Part shown: positions 17,052 through 26,310 of the stretch, piece by piece
Position numbering within the stretch: the stretch's first letter is position 1
Layout: every line of letters begins with the position of its first letter
Notes under the pieces: model-generated
What the model was told of the DNA's origin: nothing
The model's database searches: none
The model's input: only the letters and a program-made list of their open reading frames with translations
DNA from: Terriglobales bacterium
GTDB lineage: Bacteria; Acidobacteriota; Terriglobia; Bryobacterales; Bryobacteraceae
NCBI GenBank assembly: GCA_021372245.1
Contig: JAJFUV010000025.1
Coordinates: forward strand, 1 to 40,590
Reading direction: 5' to 3'
DNA: 40,590 nt
Position numbers and translations under genes: made by a program

Positions 17052-18821
17052 ATGGAGCGCATCGGCCGTTACCAAATCGTAGGCGAGCTGGGTCGCGGGG
17101 CGATGGGGGTAGTTTACCGGGCCATCGACCCGGCCATCGGGCGCACGGTCGCCATCAAAGTGATCCGCCTGTCCGAGTTCACAGCTCCCGGCGAACGCGA
17201 CCGCGTGCGCGAGCGGCTGTTCCGCGAGGCGCAGTCGGCGGGCATTCTCTCGCACCCCGGCATTGTAACGATCTACGACATCGCCGAAGAGGGCGACATC
17301 ACCTGCATCTTCATGGAGTGCGTCAACGGGCCGACGTTCGAGAAACTGCTGGCAGCCGAGACGCCTCCGGCAAACGATCTCATCGAGAACGTCTTCCGCC
17401 AGACGGCGGCGGCGCTCGATTACGCCCACGGGCGCGGCATCGTGCATCGCGACATCAAGCCCGCCAATATCATGATCCACGAAGACGGGCGGGTGAAAAT
17501 CACCGACTTCGGCGTGGCCAAGATCGCTTCCCAGCAGATGACGCAGTCCGGCGCGATGATGGGCACGCCGAATTACATGTCGCCCGAGCAGATTCAGAGC
17601 ACCCCGGTGGATGGGCGCGCGGACCAGTTCTCCCTGGCGGTGATCGCGTACGAGACGCTGACGGGCGAGAAGCCGTTCGTGGCTGAACCGCTGGCGGCGC
17701 TGCTATACAAGATCGTCCGCGAAGATCCGGTGCCGGCGCACCTGCTGAATCCGGTGCTGGATCCCAAGGTAGACGCGGTGTTGCGCAAGGCCCTTTCGAA
17801 AGACCGGGCCGGGCGGTACGCCACCTGCACGCAATTCGTGGCCGCGATCGAGGAAGCTTGCGATGCCCGGCCCGGCTGGCACGCGCTGCAGCGCGGATCA
17901 AGCGCCACGCTACCGACCCTGATGGACGCCCAAGCCGTTCCACCACGCGCGCCCGAGCCTCCTGTGCCCGCCGCCGCGCCATCGGAGCCTCCGCCGCCAA
18001 TTCGCATCGCGAGCGAGGAAGCCAGTACGCGGCACCGCCGGCCGCGATACGGCGACGAAGAACCGCTTCCTCCTCGCCGCATGGGGTGGCTCAGTACGCT
18101 GGGCGCGGTCCTGCTGGGTGTGGCCATCGTCGGTGGCGTGTTTTACGGAACGGCGAAATACCTGGAGCAGAGCACACCGGCGGCGACGCCTGATGCGTCT
18201 GTCCAGCAGCAGGCCCAACAGCCCCAATCGAGTGCACCACAGACGGCTCCCGCGCCGGGGAACGCCGCGAGTGAACCGGCGAAGCCTTCGCCGATGTCGC
18301 CCGCCCCCGAGCAGGAGGAGCCGAAGCCAGTAGCTCCAGCCCAGCCCCAAATCCCGGCCACCTCGCCGGCAAGGCCCCCCAAGGTGGAGCCCGCAGCGCC
18401 GGCCGAGCAGGTGGTGTTGATTCGCTCGATGCCACCCGGCGCGCGCGTCGTGGTTGATGAGCGCCCGGACTGGACCTGTTCAACACCTTGCTCCTTGACT
18501 CTCCCACACGGACGCCACGCCCTGAGCGCCACACTGCAGGGCTATAACACCGGCATGCGCGTCTTCGAGGTCCCCAAGGAAAGCGGGCTCTTCATGAGCC
18601 TCGCGCGAGCCGGAGGGACGCTCATCGTGAAAACTACTCCGCCGGGCGCCACCATCTTCATCAATGGGCAGGCGCGTCCGGAGAAGACGCCGGCCATGGT
18701 TCCGCTCGCGCCCGGCCGCTACAAACTCTCGGTGTCGCTGGCGGGTTACAACAACGACTACCAGGACATCACGGTACGCGACGGCGCGACGCTGGAAGCC
18801 AATTTCACGCTGGGGCGGTGA
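17052..18821 (+). CDS. Membrane Ser/Thr protein kinase with two PEGA domains
   Basis: A 589-aa Hanks-type kinase. The N-terminal domain has GELGRGAMG (residues 11-19), Lys36 in VAIKVI, HRDIKPANIM (Asp134), DFG at 152-154 and the activation segment ending MSPEQ, so all catalytic parts are present. A Pro/Ala-rich juxtamembrane stretch leads to one transmembrane helix at about 344-370 (WLSTLGAVLLGVAIVGGVFYG), a Pro/Gln-rich linker, and two PEGA repeats at about 454-515 (SMPPGARVVVDE...) and 520-589 (TTPPGATIFING...). The topology puts the kinase inside and the PEGA pair outside, as in other Acidobacterial and Myxococcal kinases. I chose the ATG at 17052 because the kinase domain starts directly there; TACAAT at 17035-17040 may be its -10 box, giving a very short leader. 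Its substrate is unknown. Confidence 0.93.
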   Translation: MERIGRYQIVGELGRGAMGVVYRAIDPAIGRTVAIKVIRLSEFTAPGERDRVRERLFREAQSAGILSHPGIVTIYDIAEEGDITCIFMECVNGPTFEKLLAAETPPANDLIENVFRQTAAALDYAHGRGIVHRDIKPANIMIHEDGRVKITDFGVAKIASQQMTQSGAMMGTPNYMSPEQIQSTPVDGRADQFSLAVIAYETLTGEKPFVAEPLAALLYKIVREDPVPAHLLNPVLDPKVDAVLRKALSKDRAGRYATCTQFVAAIEEACDARPGWHALQRGSSATLPTLMDAQAVPPRAPEPPVPAAAPSEPPPPIRIASEEASTRHRRPRYGDEEPLPPRRMGWLSTLGAVLLGVAIVGGVFYGTAKYLEQSTPAATPDASVQQQAQQPQSSAPQTAPAPGNAASEPAKPSPMSPAPEQEEPKPVAPAQPQIPATSPARPPKVEPAAPAEQVVLIRSMPPGARVVVDERPDWTCSTPCSLTLPHGRHALSATLQGYNTGMRVFEVPKESGLFMSLARAGGTLIVKTTPPGATIFINGQARPEKTPAMVPLAPGRYKLSVSLAGYNNDYQDITVRDGATLEANFTLGR

Positions 18822-18828
18822 CGCGAAG

Positions 18829-20934
18829 TCAGTACGTGAGCAGGCGCTCGGCTTCGCGCGCCAGGTCGTCCACCTGCGGCAGGATTTCCTGCTCGAGTTG
18901 GGGATTGTATCCGACCCAGGTGTCGAGCGCGGCCACCCGCCCGACGGGGGCGTCCAGCAGATCGAACAGTTCGTTCGCGATGCGGGCGGCGATTTCCGCG
19001 CCATAGCCCCAGCTCAGGCAATCTTCGTGCGCAACCAGCACCCGGCTGGTTTTCTCAATGGACGCGCGGATGGTGTTCCAGTCGTAAGGTGCGAGCGTGC
19101 GGAGGTCGATCACCTCGACGGTCCAGTCCGGATTGCGTTGCTCCAGTTGGAAGGCGGCCTGCAATGACTTCTGCACCAGCGCTCCGTAAGTCACGATGGT
19201 CAGGCGATTGCCGCCTTTCACTACCTTGGCGCGGCCGAACGGGATGGTGTACTCGGGTCCGGGGTGCGGGAAGCGGTTGTAGGGCTCGCGGTAGAGCTTC
19301 TTGTGCTCGAGGAACAGGACGGGATCGTCGGCACGTAGGGCGGTGCGCAGGAGGCCGCAGGCGTCCATGGCGTTCGATGGGAACACCACGCGCAGACCGG
19401 GGATATGCGTGAAGGCCACTTCGCCGCACTGGCTGTGGTAAATGGCGCCACCATTGAGATAGCCGCCTATGGCTACGCGCACTACCACCGGCGCCGAGAA
19501 CGCGTTGTTGGAGCGCCAGCGCAAGGTGGCCAGTTCATCGCGGAGTTGCATCATCGCGGGCCAGATGTAATCGAAAAACTGGATTTCGGCAACCGGCTTG
19601 AGCCCGCGCGTCGCCATGCCAGTGGCGCGGCCCACAATAGCGGCCTCAGCTATGGGCGTGTCGAAGCAGCGCCGCGTTCCAAATTCGCGCTGCAAGCCGT
19701 GGGTGGCCTTGAAGACGCCACCCTTGCCCTTGACTTTAGCCAGGTTGCATTCGCGGCCGCAGTCGGCCACATCCTCCCCGAAAACCACGATGTTAGTGTT
19801 ACGCCGCATCTCCTCGGCCAGCGTTTGGTTGATCTCGTCGATCATCGTGCGCGGCCCGCCGTCGAAATCGGGCGCGGAGTGAAAGGCGTCCGACGCGGGA
19901 TCAACCTTGCCGGAATAGAGATGATTTAACGTACAGCCTCGCGGCGGGGGCGGCGCATCGAGCACCTTGTCGCTAATGGCCTGGATCTGCTCGTCGACTT
20001 CGTGCATGAGCACATCGAGCGCCGCGGTATCCAGCACACCCGAGCGGACAAGCATTTCGGGAAAGCGCGCGATGGGGTCGCGCGCGGCTTCCTCCGCGCG
20101 TTCAGCATCAGTCCTGTAAAGGCGCTCGTCGTCGGAAAGCGAGTGCGAATAGGGGCGGATGACGTGCGCATGCACCAGGGCCGGGCCCTCGCCCGCGCGC
20201 ACGTATTCAACGGCGTCGCGCAAAGCGCCGTAGGAGAAGAGCAGGTCCGTGCCGTCCACTTCGCGGATGAGCAGGTTGGGGAAGCCCGCGAGCACGCGCG
20301 ACACGTTACCGCCGGCGGTCTGGCGCTCGACAGGTACCGAGATGGCGTAGCCGTTGTCCTCAACCAGGAAGATCATGCGCAGGCGTTCGAGACAGGCCGC
20401 GTTGATCGCCTCCCAGAATTCGCCTTCGCTGGTGGCTCCATCGCCACTGGTCACCAGGGTGACTTCGGTGGAGTTCTCGTCCAGGTACCGGCAGGCCTGC
20501 GCGCACCCGGCGGCCTGCAGAAACTGCGTGCCGGTGGGCGAACTGGTGGAAACGATGTTGTACTTGCGATGGCCCCAGTGCGAGGGCATTTGCCGGCCGC
20601 CGGAAGAGGGGTCCGCGGCGGCCCCGACCGCGGCCAGCAGCATTTCCTGGGGAGTGACGCCGAGCGTCAGGCACAACGCCCGATCGCGGTAGTAGGGGTA
20701 GAACCAGTCCTGGCCGGAGCGCAGCGCATAGCCGGCGGCCACCTGGACGGCCTCGTGGCCCGCCCCGGAAATCTGGAAGAAGATACGGTTCTGGCGCTTC
20801 AGCAGGATTTCGCGATCGTCCAGGCGCCGCGACGTGTACATCAAACGAAACGCCCGGATCAGATCTTCCCGTGACAAGCCGTTCACGGGAGACTGCACCG
20901 CAGTAGGAACCTCTGTCGTGATGCCGGCGGCCAT
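18829..20934 (-). CDS. Fused alpha/beta E1 component of a 2-oxo acid dehydrogenase
   Basis: One 701-aa chain carries both E1 subunits, which are separate genes in many bacteria. The alpha part (about 1-340) has the thiamine diphosphate motif from GDG at 164-166 to EDNGYA at 192-197; the beta part (about 365-701) begins [22 protein letters not shown] and contains [18 protein letters not shown] and [12 protein letters not shown]. Such fusions are known in Bacteroidetes and Acidobacteria, usually labelled pyruvate or branched-chain 2-oxo acid dehydrogenase; sequence alone does not separate the two here. The E2 and E3 genes are not adjacent. GGAGA ahead of the ATG supports the start. It converges on the kinase gene (7 bp apart) and diverges from serS. 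Confidence 0.92.
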   Translation of the reverse strand: MAAGITTEVPTAVQSPVNGLSREDLIRAFRLMYTSRRLDDREILLKRQNRIFFQISGAGHEAVQVAAGYALRSGQDWFYPYYRDRALCLTLGVTPQEMLLAAVGAAADPSSGGRQMPSHWGHRKYNIVSTSSPTGTQFLQAAGCAQACRYLDENSTEVTLVTSGDGATSEGEFWEAINAACLERLRMIFLVEDNGYAISVPVERQTAGGNVSRVLAGFPNLLIREVDGTDLLFSYGALRDAVEYVRAGEGPALVHAHVIRPYSHSLSDDERLYRTDAERAEEAARDPIARFPEMLVRSGVLDTAALDVLMHEVDEQIQAISDKVLDAPPPPRGCTLNHLYSGKVDPASDAFHSAPDFDGGPRTMIDEINQTLAEEMRRNTNIVVFGEDVADCGRECNLAKVKGKGGVFKATHGLQREFGTRRCFDTPIAEAAIVGRATGMATRGLKPVAEIQFFDYIWPAMMQLRDELATLRWRSNNAFSAPVVVRVAIGGYLNGGAIYHSQCGEVAFTHIPGLRVVFPSNAMDACGLLRTALRADDPVLFLEHKKLYREPYNRFPHPGPEYTIPFGRAKVVKGGNRLTIVTYGALVQKSLQAAFQLEQRNPDWTVEVIDLRTLAPYDWNTIRASIEKTSRVLVAHEDCLSWGYGAEIAARIANELFDLLDAPVGRVAALDTWVGYNPQLEQEILPQVDDLAREAERLLTY

Positions 20935-21021
20935 GCTCGGATCTCCGATTAAAGTGTAGCCCAGTGCGCGGGAAGCCAGAAGAGCGTTATCCTAACTACT
21001 TCACCCACCTTTTTTTGAGCC

Positions 21022-22299
21022 ATGCACGATCTGTCTACATTTCGCAACCACTTGGACGAGTTCGCGGCGCGTCTGGCCACGCGCGGATTCACCCTGGATC
21101 TGAACGATTTTCGTGAACTCGACAGCCGCCGTCGCGCCGCGGTTACCGAAACTGAGCAACTGCGGGCCCTGCGCAACAGCGAGAGCGCGGAGATCAGCAA
21201 GCTGCGGAAGCAGGGAGTCGATACCAGCGAGCGGCAGCAGAAGGTGCGCGAAATCGGCGACCGGATTTCCGCGTTGGACGAGCAGTTGAAAGCGCTCGAC
21301 GATGAGTTCCGGCTGCACCTGGCCGGGATTCCGAACGTGCCGCACGAGTCTGTGCCCATCGGGCGTAACGAGGAAGAGAACGTGGAGGTGCGCCGCTGGG
21401 GGAAACCGCCGGAGTTCGGGTTCCAGCCGCAGGCGCACTGGGACCTGGGGCCGGCGCTTGGCGTGCTCGACCTGGAGCGGGCCGCGAAGATCACCGGGGC
21501 GCGGTTCGCCGTCTATTACGATCTGGGGGCGAAACTCGAGCGCGCGCTGATCAATTTCATGCTCGATACGCACACGCGCGAACACGGCTACACGGAAGTG
21601 CTGCCGCCGTTCATGGTGAATTCCGACAGCCTTTTTGGGACGGGGCAGCTTCCGAAGTTCAAGGAAGACCTGTTCAAGTGCGAGGGCTACGATTTCTGGC
21701 TGGCGCCCACAGCCGAAGTGCCGGTGACGAACCTCTACCGTGGCGAAACGCTCGATGCGAGCCGGCTGCCTATACGATTCTGTGCCTATACGCCTTGCTT
21801 CCGCAGCGAGGCAGGCTCGTATGGCCGCGACGTGCGCGGCATCATCCGCCAGCACCAGTTCCAGAAAGTGGAGCTGGTGAAGTTCGTGCGGCCGGACCAG
21901 AGCTACGAAGAACTGGAGAAGCTGACGGCGGACGCGGAGAGCATCCTGCAGAAGCTGGGCTTGCCATATCGCACGGTGGCGCTTTGCACCGGCGACCTGG
22001 GATTCTCTTCGGCCAAGACCTACGACCTCGAAGTGTGGCTGCCGGGACAGAGCACCTACAAGGAGATTAGCTCCTGTTCGAATTTCGAAGCCTTCCAGGC
22101 GCGACGGGCCAATATCCGCATGAAGGCGGGCAAGAAGGCCGAGTTCCTGCACACACTGAACGGCAGCGGCCTGGCAGTGGGCCGCACTTGGGTAGCGGTA
22201 GTGGAGAACTACCAGCAGGCCGACGGCAGCGTCATCATTCCGGAAGCCCTGCGCCCGTACCTGAACGCCGAGCGGATCACCAAGGGCGAGTTGAAGTAG
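21022..22299 (+). CDS. serS: Seryl-tRNA synthetase
   Basis: Charges tRNA-Ser with serine in the cytoplasm. The 425-aa length is standard. The N-terminal 110 residues form the long antiparallel coiled coil that grips the tRNA variable arm (charged heptads such as [20 protein letters not shown]). The class II core follows, with motif 2 at [21 protein letters not shown] and motif 3 at [20 protein letters not shown]. There is no clear ribosome site in front of the ATG. The gene is monocistronic: a divergent E1 gene lies upstream and a hairpin of uncertain function lies about 60 bp downstream. Confidence 0.98.
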   Translation: MHDLSTFRNHLDEFAARLATRGFTLDLNDFRELDSRRRAAVTETEQLRALRNSESAEISKLRKQGVDTSERQQKVREIGDRISALDEQLKALDDEFRLHLAGIPNVPHESVPIGRNEEENVEVRRWGKPPEFGFQPQAHWDLGPALGVLDLERAAKITGARFAVYYDLGAKLERALINFMLDTHTREHGYTEVLPPFMVNSDSLFGTGQLPKFKEDLFKCEGYDFWLAPTAEVPVTNLYRGETLDASRLPIRFCAYTPCFRSEAGSYGRDVRGIIRQHQFQKVELVKFVRPDQSYEELEKLTADAESILQKLGLPYRTVALCTGDLGFSSAKTYDLEVWLPGQSTYKEISSCSNFEAFQARRANIRMKAGKKAEFLHTLNGSGLAVGRTWVAVVENYQQADGSVIIPEALRPYLNAERITKGELK

Positions 22300-22357
22300 C
22301 TGCGCCCAGTTTTGCATTCACACGCCACGGAAAGAAATTTCGTAATCGTCAACTGAT

Positions 22358-22384
22358 TGAGGCTCCGTGCGTTAACGCGCCTCA
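22358..22384 (+). terminator. Hairpin downstream of serS
   Basis: TGAGGC at 22358-22363 pairs with GCCTCA at 22379-22384, and GCGTTAACGC inside it is a 10-bp palindrome. The stem is interrupted on one side by TCCGT and no T-run follows, so intrinsic termination is uncertain; it may instead be a regulatory structure in front of the gene at 22480. Confidence 0.35.
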
Positions 22385-22479
22385 GGACGAAAGCAGCCTC
22401 CATTAAGACCGGATCGGCATGCATAGACTGTAGCTGACACTGCGCCCTGCGCGCCGGCTATTTTCTTTGGAGGCTGGTT

Positions 22480-23799
22480 ATGAACGGATTTCAACCGCGG
22501 CGGATAGCCCGGTTCGCTGCCCTGACGATCATGATTTGCGGGTGCCTTCGCGGCGCCCCGCCACTGACTACGATTCAAGACGTTCTCTACAAGGCGGACG
22601 GCTCGCGCTTCCACGGCATTGTGTTCATCGAATGGAAGAGCTTCGAAGCCGCGGATTCCTCGGCGATTATGACGCAGAGCCTGACGGTCCAGATCATCAA
22701 TGGAAGCCTGAAAGTACAGTTGGTTCCCACCACCAATGCAGCCAGCTCGGCGTACTACAGCGTGCGTTACAACAGCGATGGCCGCGTGCAGTTCGAAGAA
22801 GTCTGGCACGTGCCACCCAGTTCGACCATCCTGCGGCTGAGCGACGTGCGCGCGATGGATTCAACCGGGACGGAAGTGTTGCCGGGGCAGGTGAGCACCG
22901 AAGTGCAAATGAGCGATGTTATCGGCCTGATGGCGGAAATGGCTTCGCGGCCGGTCAAGTCGCCGGTGTTCACCAGTTCGCGAGCCGTGCTGATCAACGC
23001 ATCAGGCGAACTGGAATCGGTGTCCGGCGACAGCGGTAACTGCGTACACGTAGACGGCACCTCGGGGCCGTGCAGCACTTCGCCCGCGTTCATCGACGGA
23101 GAGGTCCCGTCGGGATCGGTGGACGGTGTCAACGCGGCATTCACGTTGGTCAACTCCCCCGATCCGGCCGGCAGCCTGTCGCTTTACCGGAACGGCGTTC
23201 TCCAGAAACCCGGCTTCGACTACAGCATCACCGGAGCCAGTATCACATTCGTCTCCACGGCGATCCCGCAAAGCGGTGACACGCTGTTGGCGTCTTATCG
23301 GGTAGGCTCGGCGGCCTCGCTTGCCTATCTGAACAGCGTGGCGCCGTCGGCACAGGTTCTGTGCGGCGGCCAAGGCGTCGCGACCAGCGCCACCGTCAAC
23401 ACCGCCCTGGGCGCCTGCACGATACCCGCGGGCACACTGCAGGCCGGCGACCGGGTTGACATCCGGGCCGATTATGGGCACGCTGGGACCGGCGTGGGAT
23501 TCAGCTTCGAGGTGAAATGGGGGACCTCGACGCTGGCGACGCGGGCCGCATCCGCATCCGATCACGTCGCCACACTAAAGGGAGACGCCGCCATTGTTGT
23601 GGGAGGTGCGGCGTGGTCGGTGCAGAGCTGGGGAACGCTTCTGGGCTTCCTGGCGGGCGCCGGCAGCGCTTCGGACCCGGTCAACACGGACTTGACCATC
23701 AGTTTCATGGGGCGCATGGCCGGACAGACCACCGAGACCGTGGCGCTGCAGGGTTATACCGTGCTCCGGTACCCGGCGCGGATAGAACTAACACAGTAA
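22480..23799 (+). CDS. Exported protein of unknown function with a phage-tail-like module
   Basis: A 439-aa protein that I cannot assign to a characterised family. It has a signal peptide (RFAALTIMICGCLRGA) and an N-terminal region (about 27-130) rich in beta-strands. Residues about 204-275 (GEVPSGSVDGVNAAFTLVNS ... VLQKPGFDYSI ... GDTLLASYRV) follow a pattern common in phage tail-fibre and neck proteins and in some bacterial adhesins. The remainder is Ala/Gly/Ser/Thr-rich with further strand-like segments (ADYGHAGTGVGFSFEVKWG). A strong ribosome site (TTGGAGG, 22467-22473) precedes the ATG. Just downstream, in the same direction, is an Flp pilin gene. An extracellular structural or binding role is plausible but not shown. 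Confidence 0.75.
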   Translation: MNGFQPRRIARFAALTIMICGCLRGAPPLTTIQDVLYKADGSRFHGIVFIEWKSFEAADSSAIMTQSLTVQIINGSLKVQLVPTTNAASSAYYSVRYNSDGRVQFEEVWHVPPSSTILRLSDVRAMDSTGTEVLPGQVSTEVQMSDVIGLMAEMASRPVKSPVFTSSRAVLINASGELESVSGDSGNCVHVDGTSGPCSTSPAFIDGEVPSGSVDGVNAAFTLVNSPDPAGSLSLYRNGVLQKPGFDYSITGASITFVSTAIPQSGDTLLASYRVGSAASLAYLNSVAPSAQVLCGGQGVATSATVNTALGACTIPAGTLQAGDRVDIRADYGHAGTGVGFSFEVKWGTSTLATRAASASDHVATLKGDAAIVVGGAAWSVQSWGTLLGFLAGAGSASDPVNTDLTISFMGRMAGQTTETVALQGYTVLRYPARIELTQ

Positions 23800-23909
23800 G
23801 TGATACTAAGTAGTTTGGCCGCGCCTCTTTACGCGCATCTACGGCTTGCCCGGATGCCCAACAACGGCCAGGATGGAAGAGAAGAGATTCGTGAAGGAGG
23901 CGCTGGCCT

Positions 23910-24107
23910 ATGACTCGGTCAGTGAGAACCTTGTATATTTGGGCAGTCCGGCTGTCCCGGTGCTGCCAAGGCCAGGACATGATCGAATATGCCCTCATGG
24001 CCGCAACAGTGGCAATTGTCGTGGCGGGCTTTCTCCCCCCTCAAGTTATGCCTGCCGTGAGCGGCATATTTTCGAAGGTAGTCTGTCTCGCCGGATTGAT
24101 ACGGTAA
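23910..24107 (+). CDS. Flp family type IVb pilin
   Basis: A 65-aa prepilin. A short basic leader (RTLYIWAVRLSRCCQG) ends in Gly, followed by QDMIEYALMAATVAIVVAGF, the class IVb cleavage site and hydrophobic helix with the conserved Glu at position +5 of the mature protein. GAAGGAGG at 23893-23900 is a strong ribosome site. Flp pilins are normally processed by TadV and assembled by the Tad secretion machine, none of which is in this window, so the gene is an orphan here. The two Cys in the leader and the single Cys near the C-terminus are unusual but not evidently functional. Confidence 0.85.
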   Translation: MTRSVRTLYIWAVRLSRCCQGQDMIEYALMAATVAIVVAGFLPPQVMPAVSGIFSKVVCLAGLIR

Positions 24108-24159
24108 GACCGCTCTCGCAGCTCGGAATGCTGTGCAGCAACCCGAGGCGGACGGTTTC

Positions 24160-24849
24160 TCAGGGGCGTTTGAAGAACCACAGCCAGAAGTACTGTTCGC
24201 CTGCACCCACACGATAACGAGGTTCAAAACCGCAGCGTTCTGCTAGAGCTACGGCCTGCTCATCAGTGTAAGAAACGCCCACCCAAGTGTCATCGGGAAG
24301 ACTGTGCTCGGACAATCCGCCCTGGACCTGGAACTTAAAGAGCGCGCCGGGCCGAAGCAACCGGTGCACCTCGCGCACGTAGCTCTCGATCACCTCGTAG
24401 CTGGGGATGTGCTGGAAGACGATGCTGGAGAAAGCGAAGTCGAATTGGATGGGCGGAAGCGGGCTCAGGTCCATGCCGTTGTTGACGCACAGGTGTACGT
24501 TGGAGAGGCCCTGGAGGTTGTGCCGGGCCTGTTCGATCATCTCCGCACTCACATCGACCGCGTACACTTCGCCGAACAGGCGGGCAAGGGCGCGCGTCAC
24601 CCGGCCAGCGCCACAGCCGATTTCGAGAACCTTCATCTGCTGGGGAAGCAAACCCTGACAGATGTTGATCATGTCGGTGAGGATTTCACCCGCCACAGTG
24701 CACTCGCCGGACTTGAAGAACTCCTCGTCGGACCACTCGGTGCGGGAGCTTTCCACGTAATGCCGGGCGTTTTCCCGGGCGCGGGCGTCCCAGTCCCGGC
24801 GCATTTTCTCCAACTGCTCCTGAATGGTGATATCCGGCATCTGGTTCAT
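24160..24849 (-). CDS. SAM-dependent class I methyltransferase
   Basis: A 229-aa protein with a Rossmann-like methyltransferase core. Motif I is VLEIGCGAGRVTRALARL (about residues 73-90), motif II includes VYAVDVSAEMIEQAR, and the post-I region FDFAFSSIVFQHIPS with RLLRPGALFKFQVQGG matches the Methyltransf_11/25 type. Nothing in the sequence fixes the methyl acceptor. It stands alone, convergent with the pilin gene and divergent from the tRNA gene, and its ATG has no good ribosome site. Confidence 0.85.
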   Translation of the reverse strand: MNQMPDITIQEQLEKMRRDWDARARENARHYVESSRTEWSDEEFFKSGECTVAGEILTDMINICQGLLPQQMKVLEIGCGAGRVTRALARLFGEVYAVDVSAEMIEQARHNLQGLSNVHLCVNNGMDLSPLPPIQFDFAFSSIVFQHIPSYEVIESYVREVHRLLRPGALFKFQVQGGLSEHSLPDDTWVGVSYTDEQAVALAERCGFEPRYRVGAGEQYFWLWFFKRP

Positions 24850-24878
24850 TTTACCGCTTCAAGCCGGCGTGTTATATT
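24850..24878 (+). promoter_or_regulatory. Likely promoter of the tRNA-Ala gene
   Basis: TTTACC (24850-24855) and TATATT (24873-24878) are separated by 17 bp and end 14 bp before the tRNA. The -10 box is good and the -35 box is moderate. Confidence 0.5.
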
Positions 24879-24892
24879 GAGAGTGTCAACGT

Positions 24893-24968
24893 GGGCGAGT
24901 AGCTCAGCTGGGAGAGCACGGCGTTCGCAACGCCGGGGTCGTGGGTTCGAATCCCATCTCGTCCACCA
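24893..24968 (+). tRNA. tRNA-Ala, anticodon CGC
   Basis: Folds as a complete cloverleaf: acceptor GGGCGAG with CTCGTCC, D-arm GCTC/GAGC, anticodon stem CGGCG/CGCCG with loop TTCGCAA (anticodon CGC, reading GCG), and T-arm GTGGG/CCCAT with TTCGAAT. The acceptor has the G3:U70 pair, the main identity element of alanine tRNA, and the 3' CCA is encoded. The length is 76 bases. Confidence 0.97.
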
Positions 24969-25003
24969 TTTCCCAGCTTCAACTCAGTAAACCAGGGTCA
25001 ACG

Positions 25004-25468
25004 TCAGGATCGCGTGGCTAAAACGGTGATCCAGAAGAGTCCTTCAGCACTATCAAAAGCGAGGCGCTCCCTGACTTCGGCTCCACAGACACGGACACTG
25101 TAATCGCTCCCATCCACCACCGCAGGCATGGAAAGCCGGATGCCCTGCGTCAAAACACATTTCAGGTTGCCGCCGATCATGTTAACCAGTTCGCCGAGCA
25201 CGTCGCGCACGACATCGTCCACCGTCCCGGGCGGATCCATCGAGAGGAAGCGGCTCGCGAAGCGGCAAGCTTGGCGCCGATCACATTCAAGCAGCACCGC
25301 TCCGTTCCAGTCGCCGGCCAGGTGAACGGCCGACGTCAGACGATCCGCGCCCGGGAACCAGGACGCCTCACACTGACTCGCGTCGAGGCTCATCATAGTC
25401 CCGAATACGGACTCTACAATCTGCGCCAGTTCACGCGGCAGTATTTCTACGGTCATCTCCGGTGGCAT
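25004..25468 (-). CDS. cheX: CheX-like chemotaxis phosphatase
   Basis: About 154 aa, CheC/CheX/FliY-type fold, with Glu93 and Asn96 in LGELVNMIGGN, the ExxN pair that hydrolyses CheY-phosphate in this family. It therefore probably ends the signal produced by the CheA of the same operon. I chose the ATG at 25468, preceded by AAAGGA; the reading frame extends further upstream into cheR, but the longer version would be mostly non-homologous. Start and cheR stop are 10 bp apart. It is the last gene of the seven-gene che operon. There is only one ExxN motif, as in CheX, not two as in CheC. Confidence 0.82.
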   Translation of the reverse strand: MPPEMTVEILPRELAQIVESVFGTMMSLDASQCEASWFPGADRLTSAVHLAGDWNGAVLLECDRRQACRFASRFLSMDPPGTVDDVVRDVLGELVNMIGGNLKCVLTQGIRLSMPAVVDGSDYSVRVCGAEVRERLAFDSAEGLFWITVLATRS

Positions 25469-25478
25469 ATGTGTCCTT

Positions 25479-26300
25479 TCAGCGAGCGATGTACACGGTC
25501 GCGTTTTCGACAACCTGTTTCTCAAACAACTCCTCAATACCGAACGCCGTTTCAGCCCCTCCCAACAGAAGCCAGCCTCCCCGGAACAATGTCCCGTGAA
25601 GCTCCTTCAGAATCCGGAGCTTGGTTTCGGCGTCGAAATAGATCAAGACGTTGCGGCAGAACACGAGGTCGAAGGGCCCGAGTGCGCGCATGCTGGCACG
25701 CAGGTCAATCGTCTCGAAATTCGCCATCCGCCGCACCTGGTCGCTTAACTGCCAATCCACGCCCGAACGCCGGAAGTGTTTGACGAGGAGAGCCGCCGGC
25801 AAGCCCCGATTGACCTCGATTTGCTGGTACTTGCCGGATCTGGCGCGGTCGAGAACCTGCGACGAAAAGTCCGTGCCCAGGATCTGAGTATTCCAGTCTC
25901 CCAAAGCTTCTTCCAGCAGAAGCATGGCCAGGCTGTAAGCTTCCTGCCCCGTCGAGGCGGCAGCCGACCAGAACCGCAGTCTCTTCGTGTCCTGGCGCTC
26001 CTTCTTGAGCCGCGGCAAAAGAACAGACTGGATGGCCTTGAAGTGGGCGGGATCGCGGAAGAAGTAGGTCTCATTGGTGGTCATGGCCTCGACCACCTGC
26101 CGGCCAATCCCGGCCTCCCGCGTTGCTAGCATTAGCGCGCACAAGTCGTTGATCGAATCGAGACCCAGTTGGTGGACGATCGGCGTCAGACGGCTTTCGA
26201 AGAGATAGTCCTTGCCATCTTCAAGCACGATGCCCGTCTGGGAATACACATGCTGCTGGAGGAACCGGTAGTTCTCTGCGTAAATCTCCACTGTGTGCAT
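25479..26300 (-). CDS. cheR: Chemotaxis protein methyltransferase
   Basis: A 273-aa CheR that methylates glutamates of the receptor using S-adenosylmethionine. The helical N-terminal domain (about 1-70) is followed by TTNETYFFRD, WSAAASTGQEAYSLAM (SAM pocket), ILGTDFSSQVLDRAR and FCRNVLIYFD, all diagnostic. It lies between cheB and cheX with 10-bp gaps, and AGGGGG precedes the ATG. Its only obvious partner in the window is the soluble receptor encoded upstream in the operon. No C-terminal TPR extension is present. Confidence 0.96.
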   Translation of the reverse strand: MHTVEIYAENYRFLQQHVYSQTGIVLEDGKDYLFESRLTPIVHQLGLDSINDLCALMLATREAGIGRQVVEAMTTNETYFFRDPAHFKAIQSVLLPRLKKERQDTKRLRFWSAAASTGQEAYSLAMLLLEEALGDWNTQILGTDFSSQVLDRARSGKYQQIEVNRGLPAALLVKHFRRSGVDWQLSDQVRRMANFETIDLRASMRALGPFDLVFCRNVLIYFDAETKLRILKELHGTLFRGGWLLLGGAETAFGIEELFEKQVVENATVYIAR

Positions 26301-26310
26301 GCGAATCCCC

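Noticed and set aside
23811..23892. Possible cyclic-di-GMP riboswitch or other structured leader before the pilin gene
   Set aside because: The region is GC-rich and can pair, but I do not find the conserved core of the known riboswitch classes.
24208..24220. CGATAACGA resembling half of the shared operator
   Set aside because: It lies inside the methyltransferase coding region and has no matching second half.
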